Of a stretch of DNA of 64,000 nucleotides, positions 21,411 through 32,529 are shown piece by piece; position 1 is the first letter of the stretch; every line of letters starts with the position of its first letter. The position numbers and the translations under genes are program-made. The stretch is taken from positions 20,595,946 to 20,659,945 of the forward strand of contig NC_079148.1 in assembly GCF_945859685.1 (NCBI RefSeq). The letters are read 5' to 3'. This DNA is from Eupeodes corollae (lineage: Eukaryota; Arthropoda; Insecta; Diptera; Syrphidae). Below the pieces are notes generated by a model. The model was not told the origin of the DNA and searched no databases. It saw only the letters and a list, made by a program, of their open reading frames with translations.

Positions 21411-24400
21411 ATTACTTACTTACTTAAGGTGGCGCTACAGTCCTGTGTGAACTAGGGCCTCGGTCCCTAGCTAGATGTCTCCAGTTTCGCGCTCCAAGTT
21501 GGTTGAGGTCACCTTCTACTTGTGCGTGCCACCTGATTCGCGGTCTTCCTCTACTGCGCTGTCCTGTGGGTGCGGATTCGAAGATTTTCCGGGCTGGAGT
21601 ATTGGTTTCCATGCGCTCTACGTGGCCCAGCCATCTTAGTCGTTGGACTTTTACCCTTCTGGTTAAGTCTACGTCACTGTACAGTCCGTACAGCTCGTCG
21701 TTCCATCTTCCCCCCCACTCCCCTTCGATGCATACGGGACCGTAGATCACACGAAGAACTTTTCTCTTGAAGCGACCCAAGGTGCTTTCATCCGCTTTTG
21801 TCATAGTCCATGCTTCTGCACCGTATAGCAGGACGGGGATGATAAGGGTCTTATATAGCAACACTTTGGTCCCTCGAGAGAGGACTTTACCACTCAATTG
21901 CTTTCTAAGTCGAAAGAAACAGCGGTAAGCAAGAGTTATTCTGCGATTGATCTCAGCGCTAGTGTTGTTTTCTGCGTTTACAGCGGATCCTATTTAGATG
22001 AAGTCATTGAGTACCTTAAAGTTACGTCTATCGATGGTGACGTTTTGACCAACACGTCGGTGTTGTAGGTCCTTTCTAGACGACAGCATGTACTTTGTTT
22101 TGCCCTCATTAACCGTTAAACTCATTTTTGCTGCCTCTGCCTCAATATTCACAAAAGCCCCATTGACATTACGCTGAGCTATTCCGATTATGTCAATGTC
22201 ATCAGCATAAGCCAGTAATTGGACAGACTTTTGAAAGATAGTGCCTCTAGTGTTGACGTGTGAGCTCTGCACTATTCTTTCAAGCACGATGTTAAAAAAA
22301 TCACATGACAGCTTATCACCTTGTCTAAAACCTTTTTTGACATCGAAAGGTTCTGTTAAGTTGTTTCCAACCTTTATGGAGCAGCGTGAATTCTCCATGG
22401 TCGTCCTGCACAAATGGACGAGTTTGGCAGGGATGCCAAAACTAGACATGGCTCCATACAGCTCGTCTCTGTAGATTCTGTTATATGCGGCCTTGAAATC
22501 GATGAAAAGATGGTAAGTGTCGATTTGGTGTTCTTGACTTTTTTCCAGGATCTGCCGTAATGTGAATATTTGATCAACTGTGGACTTTCCTGGTCTAAAA
22601 CCACACTGATAAGAACCTATCAGGTTGTTGACGATGGGCTTTAAACGTTCACATATTAAGTAGACTTATTCCTCTATAGTTGGTGCAGTTTAGAGGGTCT
22701 CCTTTTTTCAGGATCGGGCAAACAATACTGAGGTTCCATTCATCGGGCATGTTTTCTTCCGACCATATCTTACAGATTAGTTGGTGCATGCTCCTAACCA
22801 GCTTATCCCCAGCTGCTTTAAAGAGCTCGGCATTCCAGCCATCTGCTATACAGCGGCTTTATTAGACTTCAACTTAGATATGGCAATCTTTACTGCGTCT
22901 AAGTCGGGAGGACGGGATTGTTGGCTTTCGTCGTCTATATCGAATGGGTCATCCTGCCTGACAGCGGAATTCAGTTCTTCATCGCCGTTATACAGTCTGC
23001 AGAAGTGGTCCTTCCATATTCTCAGCATTGACTGCGGTTCCACTATGATGTTTCCACTTTCGTCTCTGCAGCCTTCGGTTCTAGGTTTATGTACCTGTGA
23101 ATTTCGTTTCACCTGTTCATAAAACTTTCGAACCTCATTCCTGCTCTTATACCTCTCAACATCTTCGACCGCACGCTTCTCATGCCCCCTCTTTTTCCTT
23201 CTGAGAAGTCAGCGTTCCTCTCGCCTCTTCTGCTCATAGAGCTCATGAGCAGCTCTCGTCCTTTTATGCAGCGCCGCTTTGGGTGCCTGTTGTTTGGCTG
23301 CATATGCCTAACGACATTCCTCATGAAACCAGGGGTGCCTTGTCGGTGGCTTTTTGAAACCCAGCACATCAGAGGCGGCTTCTCTGATTGCATCTTGGCA
23401 TCTTGGTTTTTGATACTTGTGTTGGCGGCAGAGAACTTCGAGAGAGGTTACTTGTAACTCGGTCGGAAAAGGATTTGGCGATCTCTGGCGATTGTAGCCG
23501 TTCAACGTTGTACCTTCTCCCAGCATCCCTTGTTTTGTCTTGGGTCTGGAAATCTGAAGTGCTACCTTGGCTACAACGAGGTAGTGGTCCTAGCTCTTCG
23601 GAAAGTTCGTACATCCATGATGCTGAAAGTGTGTCGTGCGTCGATTGCAATATGGTCAATCTGGTTGACGGTAGAGTGATCTGGAGAAGTTCAAGTTCCT
23701 TTGTGGATGTTGAGGTGTGGAAAACGTGTACTGGCTGCCATGAAGTTTTGCCCCGCAGCAAAATCTATGAGCCTGAATCCGTTGTCGATTATTCCACCAA
23801 AGATGTCTTCCCTACCTAGCTTGGCATTAAAATCGCGCAGGACTATTTCAATGTCGTAGCTAGGACACTGCCCATATGTTTTGTCTAGGAGCTTGAAGAA
23901 CATATCTTTGGTGTTGTCGTCTTTCAGGCTAATGTTGACGAATTTAGCCTTGATGCGTATGGTCATGAGACGCTCATTGATGCACCTTCAGCTCAAGACT
24001 TCTTGCCTAAGTCCAATGACGAAGTCGCAACAAGCGCTGTTGGTTTTCGTGGTAGCAGTCACCATAGTAAACATCGCCGTTTTTCATCCTCTTTTTGCCT
24101 GGCCCATTCCATCGTACTTCGTGGATGGCGGTGATATCTGCTTTATAGCGGTCTAGGGCCTTAGCTAATTCTTCGGCCGCACGTGGTCTGTTAAGGGACC
24201 TAACATTCCACGTGCATATCCGAAGTTCGTTGTCCTTTATTCGTTTGCGTTGGTTGTCAACAGAAAATCCATCCGTATCTAAGGCTTGTTGGTGCTTCGC
24301 AACTATGAAAGCTTTTACGTGGCCAGGAAGTCACCCCGACGCATAACCCCCAACCTGGAGGGCCAGATCCTAAGTATAACTCCAAGGATGGGGAGCCGGA

Positions 24401-24759
24401 TAAAACCGCTCCTTATAGGCCTGGGCTCCGACTATGTCGAAGAAGCCCTATAAGATGTTCACTAAGTAGTTCAACCTTACTGGAACTGTAGACGCCACCG
24501 TTGATTCCATCTCGAGCATTCGTCCGCTGCCGCCTGGATATGGAGAGGTGCCTTGGTGGAAACACCTCTCCCCACCTCTCTCGTTTGCTGCTCCCAACAA
24601 CTTTCCACTCTGGTTGGAACCCAATCTCCAGTTGAGGTACTAGGCACCCGATGTTCACCGCGGGGAGATGAGAGTAGGAGTTGATAAACAGAGGTTGGTT
24701 TTGAGAAAAACCTGTGGACGCTTGTGTTCTCTTGAATGCACATGTCTACCATTTGAACA
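21411..24759 (-). mobile_element. RTE-like non-LTR retrotransposon, full-length copy (3.35 kb)
   Basis: Minus-strand element flanked by TCTTATTGAAT (21400-21410 and 24760-24770). It ends in short TAAG-type repeats (21411-21427), the tandem-repeat tail usual for RTE elements. Reading begins near 24750 (MVDMCIQENTSVHRF). The endonuclease starts with CTWNVRSLNRPRA and ITAIHEVRWNGPG (about 24230-24070), followed by IVLRDFNAKLGRED. RT runs from about 22680 to 21900 with QCGFRPGKSTVDQ, FIDFKAAY, KKGFRQGDKL, LLAYADDIDIIG (intact catalytic box), and a tail ILPVLLYGAEAWT, LRWLGHVERM, GRPRIRW. Several frameshifts and stops split the frame (for example near 23960, 23100 and 21990), so it is inactive as it stands. 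Confidence 0.93.
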
Positions 24760-24770
24760 TCTTATTGAAT

Positions 24771-25945
24771 CACAGGATCATTTAACTAAGAACAGCTTAG
24801 AATATTTTTTTGGGTAAGGTCAACTGAAAATTGACGATATTGCTTATTATAATTTTATTATTTAAATTCGAAAGCATAATTAACTCAATTTCGACATAAG
24901 TCAACTTAACTTCTTTTTCTTTGTGGCCACGGAAATATTTGCAATTTATAACGATATTTATTATGAAAATTTTAAAATTATTTTTGATTCGCTTTAGAAG
25001 TTTAGGTGTTATTGTAATTATTAACATTTATAAGTAAAATTACAACTACAAGTTCACTGGTTTTTACTTTGATATTTAAAAAATTCACTGTCGTACTTAA
25101 TATACTATTTAAGAACTACATACTCATTAGTCCAGTCAATGAACGAAAAAAATTTCCTTTACCTCAAAAAAAATCCAACAGTTTTGAAACTTGGCAAAAA
25201 AAAGCTTTCATGAATATTTTTGTATATCTTATAGTTTATATAATAATTCTAACTGTAGCGAAGACAAACATACGGTTTTTACGGGTTTATCTTGAATACT
25301 ATTTGTCATATCAAAAAATAATCTTCTACAAAATTAAAGATTATTAGATTTTAGTTTGTAAAATAACTCTAGTCATGAAAGGAGAATATGTGATGATTTT
25401 TTTAAACACGTTGATGACGGTTGTGTACCTAAAACCCTAAAAACGTTTCTTGAAACTCTTATACTAAAGAAAACGAACATTGAAAATAGAAAAAGTAAGT
25501 GCATCGCAATGGGGCATAGCATTATATCAGTTGTGCGTCCCAGATCATGCATGTCTCCAAGCAGCCTTGGCTTATTTGTATACAGAAAGCTTTGTTCTAA
25601 GAAGTTTGTTATCCTTATATCAAGCTTATGGTTTTGTTTTTCATGCTATGAAGCTCAGTTGTTGGAGATATATTGCCACACCCAAACAGATTCCAGCGGT
25701 TCATTTAACCAATTTTAGTTTATTAATGTCAGAACGTTAGATAAACTAAATATATTACAATCTTTCGGTGGAATAAGATGCATCGCTGCATCTACTTCCA
25801 TAGGAAAAGAAACCAACACGCGAAGGCAAAAGCTGAAAAAAACTACCTTGTGCTAAATCAACTGGATAACTTGGAGGACTTCTAAGTGCAAAAACTAAAA
25901 TCATTCCTCTTCCGTTCATAAACTCTCCACCGTCCCAATATAATA
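24771..25945 (+). other. Intronic sequence, no gene seen
   Basis: AT-rich with overlapping short frames at 25480-25740 that have no recognisable domain and no codon bias I can judge. No repeat ends were found. The 5' border of the following retrotransposon is uncertain and may reach into the last 50-100 bases. Confidence 0.45.
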
Positions 25946-28381
25946 CACTCTACACTGCATTGGTCAACGAGCCCACTCGAATATCGGACGTCGTAGGTCG
26001 AGCAGAAAACACTCTTGACTTGTTTCTTACCTCTGACCCTGGTAAGTACACTATTAGTGTTCTATCTAATCTAGGCACATCTGACCATTGTGTCATATCA
26101 GCAAATTTCTCGTGTAAAAACTCTCCAGTTAAAGAAAGAGCTCCTATGAGAACCGTTTGGCAATACGAGAAAGCCAACTGAGATGGTCTCAACAATTACT
26201 TCAGGATCTTTAACTGGTCACTATGCTTCCTCGATAGTGACGTTGACGCCAGCGCTGATATGATCACAAGTTTGATCCTCCTGGGAATTAGAACTTTTAT
26301 CCCGAATAGGGTTAAAAGCATCAGACCCAAGGAAAACGCATGGTTCGATGCGAGCTGTAAAGAGGTTATTAGGGTTAAGAAGGTAAGTTTCCGTTGTTTT
26401 AAAGCCAATCCAACTGAGGAAAACCGGAATAAGTTCAAGCAAGCCAGGAAGGCCTGCAACGCCCATATTCGACGGACCAAATTTTTACATGACCAAAAAT
26501 TACGGCAAAAAATACTGCAATGTCCCAAAGGCAGTAAAAATTTTTGGTCATTTGTAAAAAATATGAGGAATTCTTCCTCTTCCTCGGTTCCTACGCTCAT
26601 TGTGAATGACACTCCATTTGTTAGCTCCTTAGAGAAAGCAAATCTCTTTGCTAGGCAGTTCGCCGCCAATTCAACTCTGCCAGTGAGTGTTATGACTCCG
26701 CCTGTACTTGAGCGAGTTAATGATTCTATGGGGCAAATCTTTTTTCGCACTCGTACTGTAGCGAGGGTCCTAAAAGATCTAAACATACACAAATCTGCTG
26801 GTCCGGATGGTATCCCCGCTATTGTTCTGAAGAGATGTTCTTCATCGCTGGCAAAACCACTGCGTAAGCTTTTTCATCTGTCCTACTCCTCAGGTCTCGT
26901 TCCGAGCGGATGGAAAACCGCATTTGTCCAGCCTATTCCCATAAAAGGCGAATCTTCCTCACCGTCTAATTATCGACCGATTGCACTTACGTACCTTCTT
27001 TCCAAGGTCATGGAAACGCTGATTAATTATCAGCTCAAGAAATATCTTGAAGAACGGAAGCTTCTTAATGACCGACAGTATGGCTTTCGTAGCAATAGGT
27101 CCACTGGTGATCTCATGGTTCATCTCACCGAACAGTGGAACAAATCTTTACATAGTTTTGGAGAAAGTAAGATTATTGCACTAGATATTTCAAAAGCGTT
27201 TGATAGGGTTTGGCATCAGGCTCTCTTATCGAAAATGCGTGCTTTCGGTTTGCATGAACCCCTCCTTCATTGGATTAGTAATTACCTTTCGAATCGTTCA
27301 ATACAAGTTGTATTGGATGGATTCAAGTCTGAAAACCACAAAATAAATGCTGGTGTGCCCCAGGGTTCTGTTCTATCTCCAACACTCTTTCTCATTTTTA
27401 TTAATGATCTCCTGTCTGCAACATCTAATCCAATACATTGTTTCGCTGACGATAGTACTCTTAGCTTTTCATATTCGTTTTCAGATTCACACCCCCCTCC
27501 TTCGGATGTGGAACTGCAACGGCAAAATATGATAAGCTCATTAAATTCCGACCTAAACAGCATTGTACAATGGGGAATAAGAAACCGCGTGGAATTTAAT
27601 GCTTCAAAAACGCAATGCTGTCTTGTATTGTTAAAGCGAAATATACCCCCCCTGCCATTATCCATAAATGGCACTTGCATCGAGGAAACTGAACATCTGG
27701 ATATTCTTGGTATGTGTATCACCAACCACCTTTTGTGGAACGATCACATACGCGATGTCGCCAAAAATGCCGCAAGATGTTTGGGTTTTCTAAGGCGATG
27801 CAAGAAGTTTTTCTCCCCCTCTGATCTGGCTGTTATTTACAAGACTTATATACGTCCAAAGCTTGAGTATAACTCCCATATCTGGGCCGGTGCTCCTACA
27901 ACTTACTTAAGCCTCTTGGATAGTATTGAACGTAGAGCATTTAGATTGATTGGTGATATTACCATCATAAGATCATTTACGTCACTTGAACATCGTCGAA
28001 ATGTTTCTTGTCTCACCCTGTTTTACCGTTATTTTAATGGTTTATGCTCTAGAGAAATAGCCAGTTGCATTCCTCCCCTTAAACAGTTCAACCGTAATAC
28101 TCGCGCTTCTAGGAATGCTCATCAATATACCCTCGAGCCCATCTTCGGTCGTACTGTCAAGTACAGATATTCGTTCTTTAGCCGTACTATGCGAATGTGG
28201 AATGCCTTGCCACACTCTGTCTTTCCCAGCTATTGCAATATTCAGGAATTCAAAACCAATGTGCACCGACATCTCCTTTCAACCCCTCTCTCTCTCCCTT
28301 TCTCCAGACCTAGTGCTCACACTGTGTCTACATAATAAGGGTAAGTGTGCGCTTATTATAAAAAAAAAAAAAAAAAAAAAA
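25946..28381 (+). mobile_element. Jockey-clade non-LTR retrotransposon, 5'-truncated, long RT frame
   Basis: Starts inside the endonuclease (VNEPTRISDVVGR, LDLFLTSDP, SNLGTSDHCVISANF with the catalytic SDH). After one stop (TGA at about 26179) a long frame runs to 28335, with a linker (AWFDASCKEVIR), RT at about 26790-27570 (HKSAGPDGIPAIVLK, NYRPIALT, YGFRSNRSTGDL, ALDISKAFDRVWH, AGVPQGSVLSPTLF, HCFADDSTLSF) and a C-terminal domain ending MRMWNALPHSVFP. A poly-A run lies at 28359-28380. All RT motifs are intact, making this one of the better preserved copies here, but without the endonuclease N-terminus and ORF1 it cannot move by itself. The 52915-53300 fragment belongs to the same family. 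Confidence 0.92.
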
Positions 28382-28399
28382 TTGCACTATGCTGGCAGT

Positions 28400-29590
28400 C
28401 TGTGTTGCAAAATTTGTCCACAAAGTGCTTGGTGGTAACATTTGACCTGCCTCTTTTTATACAAAGTAAAGAAATCATTGCCGCAGCTTCATCTGGGCCC
28501 CGTCTATCAAAATGCGTAGTCATATTGGGTGGATTTCACCTGTTAATGTCCTTTATTGTTTCAATACATTTTCAAACTCTAATGCGTGGAATGAAGAGTA
28601 TGGGTGGCTTAACAACAAGGCGTGAAATCACTGATAGTGTACTTAGTAAATGGGTTCTAGGGCTGAATTTTACTCATGAAATTTTCTCATCACTCGAAGA
28701 ATTCACTGGCGTTCTTTTTTCTACTATAGTGAGCAACATGAAGATTTTGGGAGGCACGTATAAAATTAGAGATACAGACATTGCAAAAATGTCAAATTGG
28801 TTCCAAATTGAAATCATGTCAATAGCGAGTGGCATCGTTGGAGATGATAAAGTAACTTACAACAATGTTTATTCTCTAGGCATGCAGGAAATGAGCCATA
28901 GAGTGGGCCAACGAGTTTCAGAAGTAAAAATCGAGCACTCCCTTTGTCTTTTATGCCAAATTCTGTAAAGATTAGAGGTGAAACTGTGGTAATAGATCCT
29001 TTGATGATATTCCAAAGAATAAGTATAAGTAAGCAGTCCGATGAAGACTTATATGGAGTATGAGTTGGCTCAATTTCCATTATCATTGTTTGATGAAAAT
29101 GGGATGCGAAAAACGAAGAAGTCAACGCTATCGACATATTTAAAATATCACAACAAATATTGATTTTCTTGACTTTGACATTATTGTGGATGGTGGCTTC
29201 TTGCTACACAAAGTATTTTGGCCCAAAGATTCCGATATTTTAACAATATGCCATTCCTACATTAAGTACCTTCAAAAACATTATTCGGCAAAAAGTTGTA
29301 CTGCAATGTTTGATGGTTACTCTCCTTTAGAATATAATACAAAAAGAGCAGAACAATTCATATTCAATTTGATCATGTAACAATGATAAACATTAAACAA
29401 ATAGATTATTTAAAAGAACAATTCAAGATTGATATCTTTTCTATCCATGGCACTTCGTAACCAAGGAATAGATGTGAGAGAAGCACCTGATGATTCTGAC
29501 CTATTAATTAATTATTATTATGCGGAGACGTTGACGTTGCAGTGATAGGTGAAGATGTTGATCTGATTTTGAAAATATTGCATATCATTT
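28400..29590 (+). pseudogene. Relic of a multicopy gene with GGFHLLMSF and GEDVDL motifs
   Basis: The first block (28430-28960) reads VTFDLPLFIQSKEII, then VVILGGFHLLMSFIVSI, then a gap of poorly matched residues and GMQEMSHRVGQR. A second block (29186-29378) reads DGGFLLHKVFWP, CHSYIKYLQKHY, TAMFDGY, then TKRAEQF. The last block (29446-29590) reads REAPDDSDLLI and, one frame away, DVAVIGEDVDLILKILHIIF. The order and wording recall a multicopy protein type seen in many arthropod and cnidarian genomes whose end looks like a PIN/NYN-type nuclease fold (D-D-x-DLL, GED-x-DL). I recall that family but not a name. Stops and frameshifts show it is dead. Whether it is a mobile-element gene or a retrocopy is open. 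Confidence 0.6.
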
Positions 29591-29599
29591 TTCTAGGAT

Positions 29600-30000
29600 T
29601 ATGAATAACTTCCTATAGGAAGTCATTGCAAATTGTTGACATATTTCAAGGTTCAATTTTCAAAAAGGACTTTCTAAAAAAATCAGTGAATGTTTTTTTC
29701 TACTAGACCTTAAATAGAAAAGAATTAAAAAAGGGAAATATTTTATTCAATTCAATGAATGAATAAAACTTAACGAATTCAACGGGCAGTTTATTTTTAT
29801 AATTTGTAATTTAGAAATTATTTTACGAATGAGAAGTAATATTTCATCTAACATAATTTTTTGCAAAGAATAATAAGGTTTTTGACATCAGGTATAATTT
29901 TTCGAAATTTCTAGCAGAACATACAAAACTACTAAATGAGGTGCATTTTCATTTTCGACTCAAATATCTTGTATAATTTACTTTAAACTTATTCCATGAT
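29600..30000 (+). repeat. Satellite-like repeat family A, internally deleted copy
   Basis: Starts with the 16-bp perfect palindrome ACTTCCTATAGGAAGT (29608-29623) followed by CATTGCAAAT and a stretch like the start of the 31325 copy. Unit phrases follow (GACATCAGGTATAATTTTTC, then TTTCGACTCAAATATCTTGT at about 29955). The middle and the 3' end are missing. Confidence 0.65.
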
Positions 30001-30179
30001 TATTGCTGTTGACATTTGATAAGATTTTTTAAGAAAACCATTAAACTATGTTATAAACATTAATTATAAACGACTTACACGTGAATGCATTTCGAACGCT
30101 TCAGTGGCGCTCATCATCAGCACATATGTACATACTTATGTAAGTTTAGTAGCGAGTGTGATAACCTTTCGCTTCCTGA

Positions 30180-31011
30180 TTAAGGTCTGGGGATTTGGGA
30201 GGATGACGCAATTGCGATTAAACATTATAGAGAAGCCACTCCTTTACTATCCTTGATGAATGTTTAGGGTCATTGTTTTGCACAAGTAAAAACTCATCTT
30301 TGAGGTCAATTTTTAAAGCGTTGGCTTTCAAATTTTCTTTTAAAATGTTTAAATATTTGTTTTTATCTATTGTTGTTTCTAAAAAAACTAAATTTCCCAC
30401 ACCTTTGGACCCCATAGCTCCCCAGGCTATAACATTTCCGACTCTATGTTTCACCGTTGATTGCAAATTCTTCACATCTAATACTGTGTTTGGTATCCTC
30501 CACACAAAATTGCGACCGTCCGACCCAAAGACATTATACTTGCTCTCGGCAAGGAATAACACATTCTTCCAAAAATCATCTGGTTTCGAAACTTATGCAT
30601 TTCCATAGTTCAAGCGTTTTTAAACGTTTGCTTTTGAAATATAGGGTTTTTGTACCGTGCGACTATTATATCCCTTTAAATGCAGAAAGTTCCTAACAGT
30701 TTGAGGGTTAAGCGATATTCCATCATTTGCTTGAATGTCAGCAGCTATTTGAGGAGCACTTAACATGGGATCAGTCTTAACCATTCCTTCAATTTTTTGT
30801 TATATTTGAGCGTCTAGTATTTTTTTCGACCTCTTTCCTGGAGCTACTTCAAAGCTTTTATTTTTCAAATAATTTTTTAAAATACATATTGAACTGTAGA
30901 CCGTGGTCTACCAATAGTTGGCGATATTTCAGCATAACTTTTTCCGTCATTTTTTAGTTTAAAAATCAATTTTCTTACTTCAAGAGGTACTTTTTTATGA
31001 GAAGTCTTCAT
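30180..31011 (-). pseudogene. Tc1-like transposase relic 1
   Basis: The minus strand opens with MKTSHKKVPLEVRKLIFKLK at 31011 (paired-type HTH: GKSYAEISPTIGRPRSTVQ). The middle of the DNA-binding region is damaged. From about 30562 the catalytic part is readable: ESKYNVFGSDGR, VWRIPN, TVKHRVGNVIAWGAMG, then VQNNDPKHSSR (the second Asp, QQDNDPKH in intact relatives, is NND) and PKSPDLN. The frame is lost right after PDLN at about 30190, so the catalytic Glu of DD34E is absent. The inverted repeats were not found. Confidence 0.85.
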
Positions 31012-31324
31012 TTTCAAAATAAAATTCGCAAAATTAAAAAAAAAACAACTGAAAAGATCAATACACCACGCCATACTGAGCCTAGATCTCTCAATAACAT
31101 TACAATACACAATTTACATTTCAAAAAGAACCGTTATTTCCATTTTGTTAGAGAAGAGAGCATTGTACGAACATTTGTTTGATGTACATTTTTGACATTC
31201 CTGGAAAAAGGTAAAAAAAACCATTTGTTGCATTTGTCATTATACATTATAATTTTATCAAATAAAGTCAATTAGCTCAGAATTGTGGTAGAAAGTTCAT
31301 AGTGTAAGGGAAACCCATTTATTA

Positions 31325-32527
31325 ACTTCCCATAGGAAGTTATTGTAATGGGTTCGATTTGTCAAATTAAGAATTTTGACATTTCTCGACGTTTCAAGGT
31401 CCCTAGAGTCGAAATAAAAGATTTTTAGAAAGATGTCTGTGCGTGCGTGTGTACGTACGTTCGTACGTTCGCGACGTTTTTTTCGTCTTCCATAGCTCAA
31501 GAACCAGAAGAGATATCGACTTCAAATAAGTTTTGTTATACAGATAATAAGGCAGAAAGATACAGAAAGGGCTCTCAAGAAAATTGCGTGGGTTGTTTTT
31601 TTACCATAGCGGTTTAAAAAAAAAGTGAAAATTTTGGTTAACCCTAAATATCTCATGAACCAATGATGCTAGAGACAAATAAACAAATATATTTTTTGAA
31701 AAAAATCCAATTAACGTTTTTTTTTATAAATCAAAAAAAATAAAAAAAAATTGTCACCTTTAAAATTTTACGACCAAAATATGATTTTATCTCTAAAACA
31801 ATTTTGTGCAACGAAGAATAATGTTTTTGACATCTGATAAAATTTTGAGAAAAATCTAATTGACAGTTTTTTTTTAAATGAAAACCTAAAAAAAATTAAT
31901 AAAAGTTGGTAAAAATTGATTTTCGACCCAAATATCTTTTCAAAACTTTGAGATATTGGTTTTAATTTACTTTTATCTTTCAAAAAATCTTGTTGTCAAC
32001 ATTCAGTTTAAGTTTGAAAAAAATCGAATTGACAGTTTTTGTACCAAAAATTAAAAACCGAAAAAAAAATTAACTAAAGTTCGTAAAAAATAATTTTCGA
32101 CTCAAATATCTTTTAAAAACTTTAAGATAATAGGTTCTTACTAATTTTTTCTTATAAGAAATATTGTTTTCAACATTAGGACACATTTTGAGAAAAATCG
32201 AATTGACAGTTTTTTTACAAAAAATAAAAACCTAAAAAAAAATTTATAAAAGTTGGTAAAAATTGATTTTCGACTTAAATAACTCTTCAAAAATTTTAAA
32301 TATTGGCTTCAAACTTATTTTATTTCACAGAAAATATTGTTTTCAATATTCAGTAATTTTTACATAAAAATCCAACTGTCCGTTTTTTCATAAAAAATAA
32401 AATCTACAAAAATAGTGCGCAAATTTGGTAAAAATTGATACGAGTACATAATAGACAAACTTTTAAGCAAGACAAATCGACAGACGGGATGGGAAGTTAT
32501 CAGTGTGGGTCGCATCCCAGCCTCTTT
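31325..32527 (+). repeat. Satellite-like repeat family A, best copy (1.2 kb)
   Basis: Begins with ACTTCCCATAGGAAGT (31325-31340), one change away from a perfect palindrome. A unique 5' part of about 360 bp includes a GT/CG-rich stretch (31435-31470, repeated ACGTACGTTCGT), followed by tandem units of about 150-175 bp. The phrase GAATTGACAGTTTTT or its variants starts near 31713, 31862, 32031, 32205 and 32378 (spacings 149, 169, 174, 173). The copy closes with GGGATGGGAAGTTATCAGTG and GTCGCATCCCAGCCTC. It has no coding frame and is probably non-autonomous; the partner is unknown. Confidence 0.72.
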
Positions 32528-32529
32528 TT

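Noticed and set aside
25480..25740. Overlapping frames of 86 and 69 codons
   Set aside because: No domain, no splice signals and AT-rich surroundings; two overlapping frames are not evidence of a gene.
26260..28335. 691-residue frame as a possible host gene
   Set aside because: All RT motifs, a preceding endonuclease tail and a poly-A tail show that it is a jockey-clade retrotransposon.
31700..32460. CRISPR-like array
   Set aside because: Units are 150-175 bp, AT-rich and imperfect, with no constant short repeat or unique spacers; the genome is eukaryotic.
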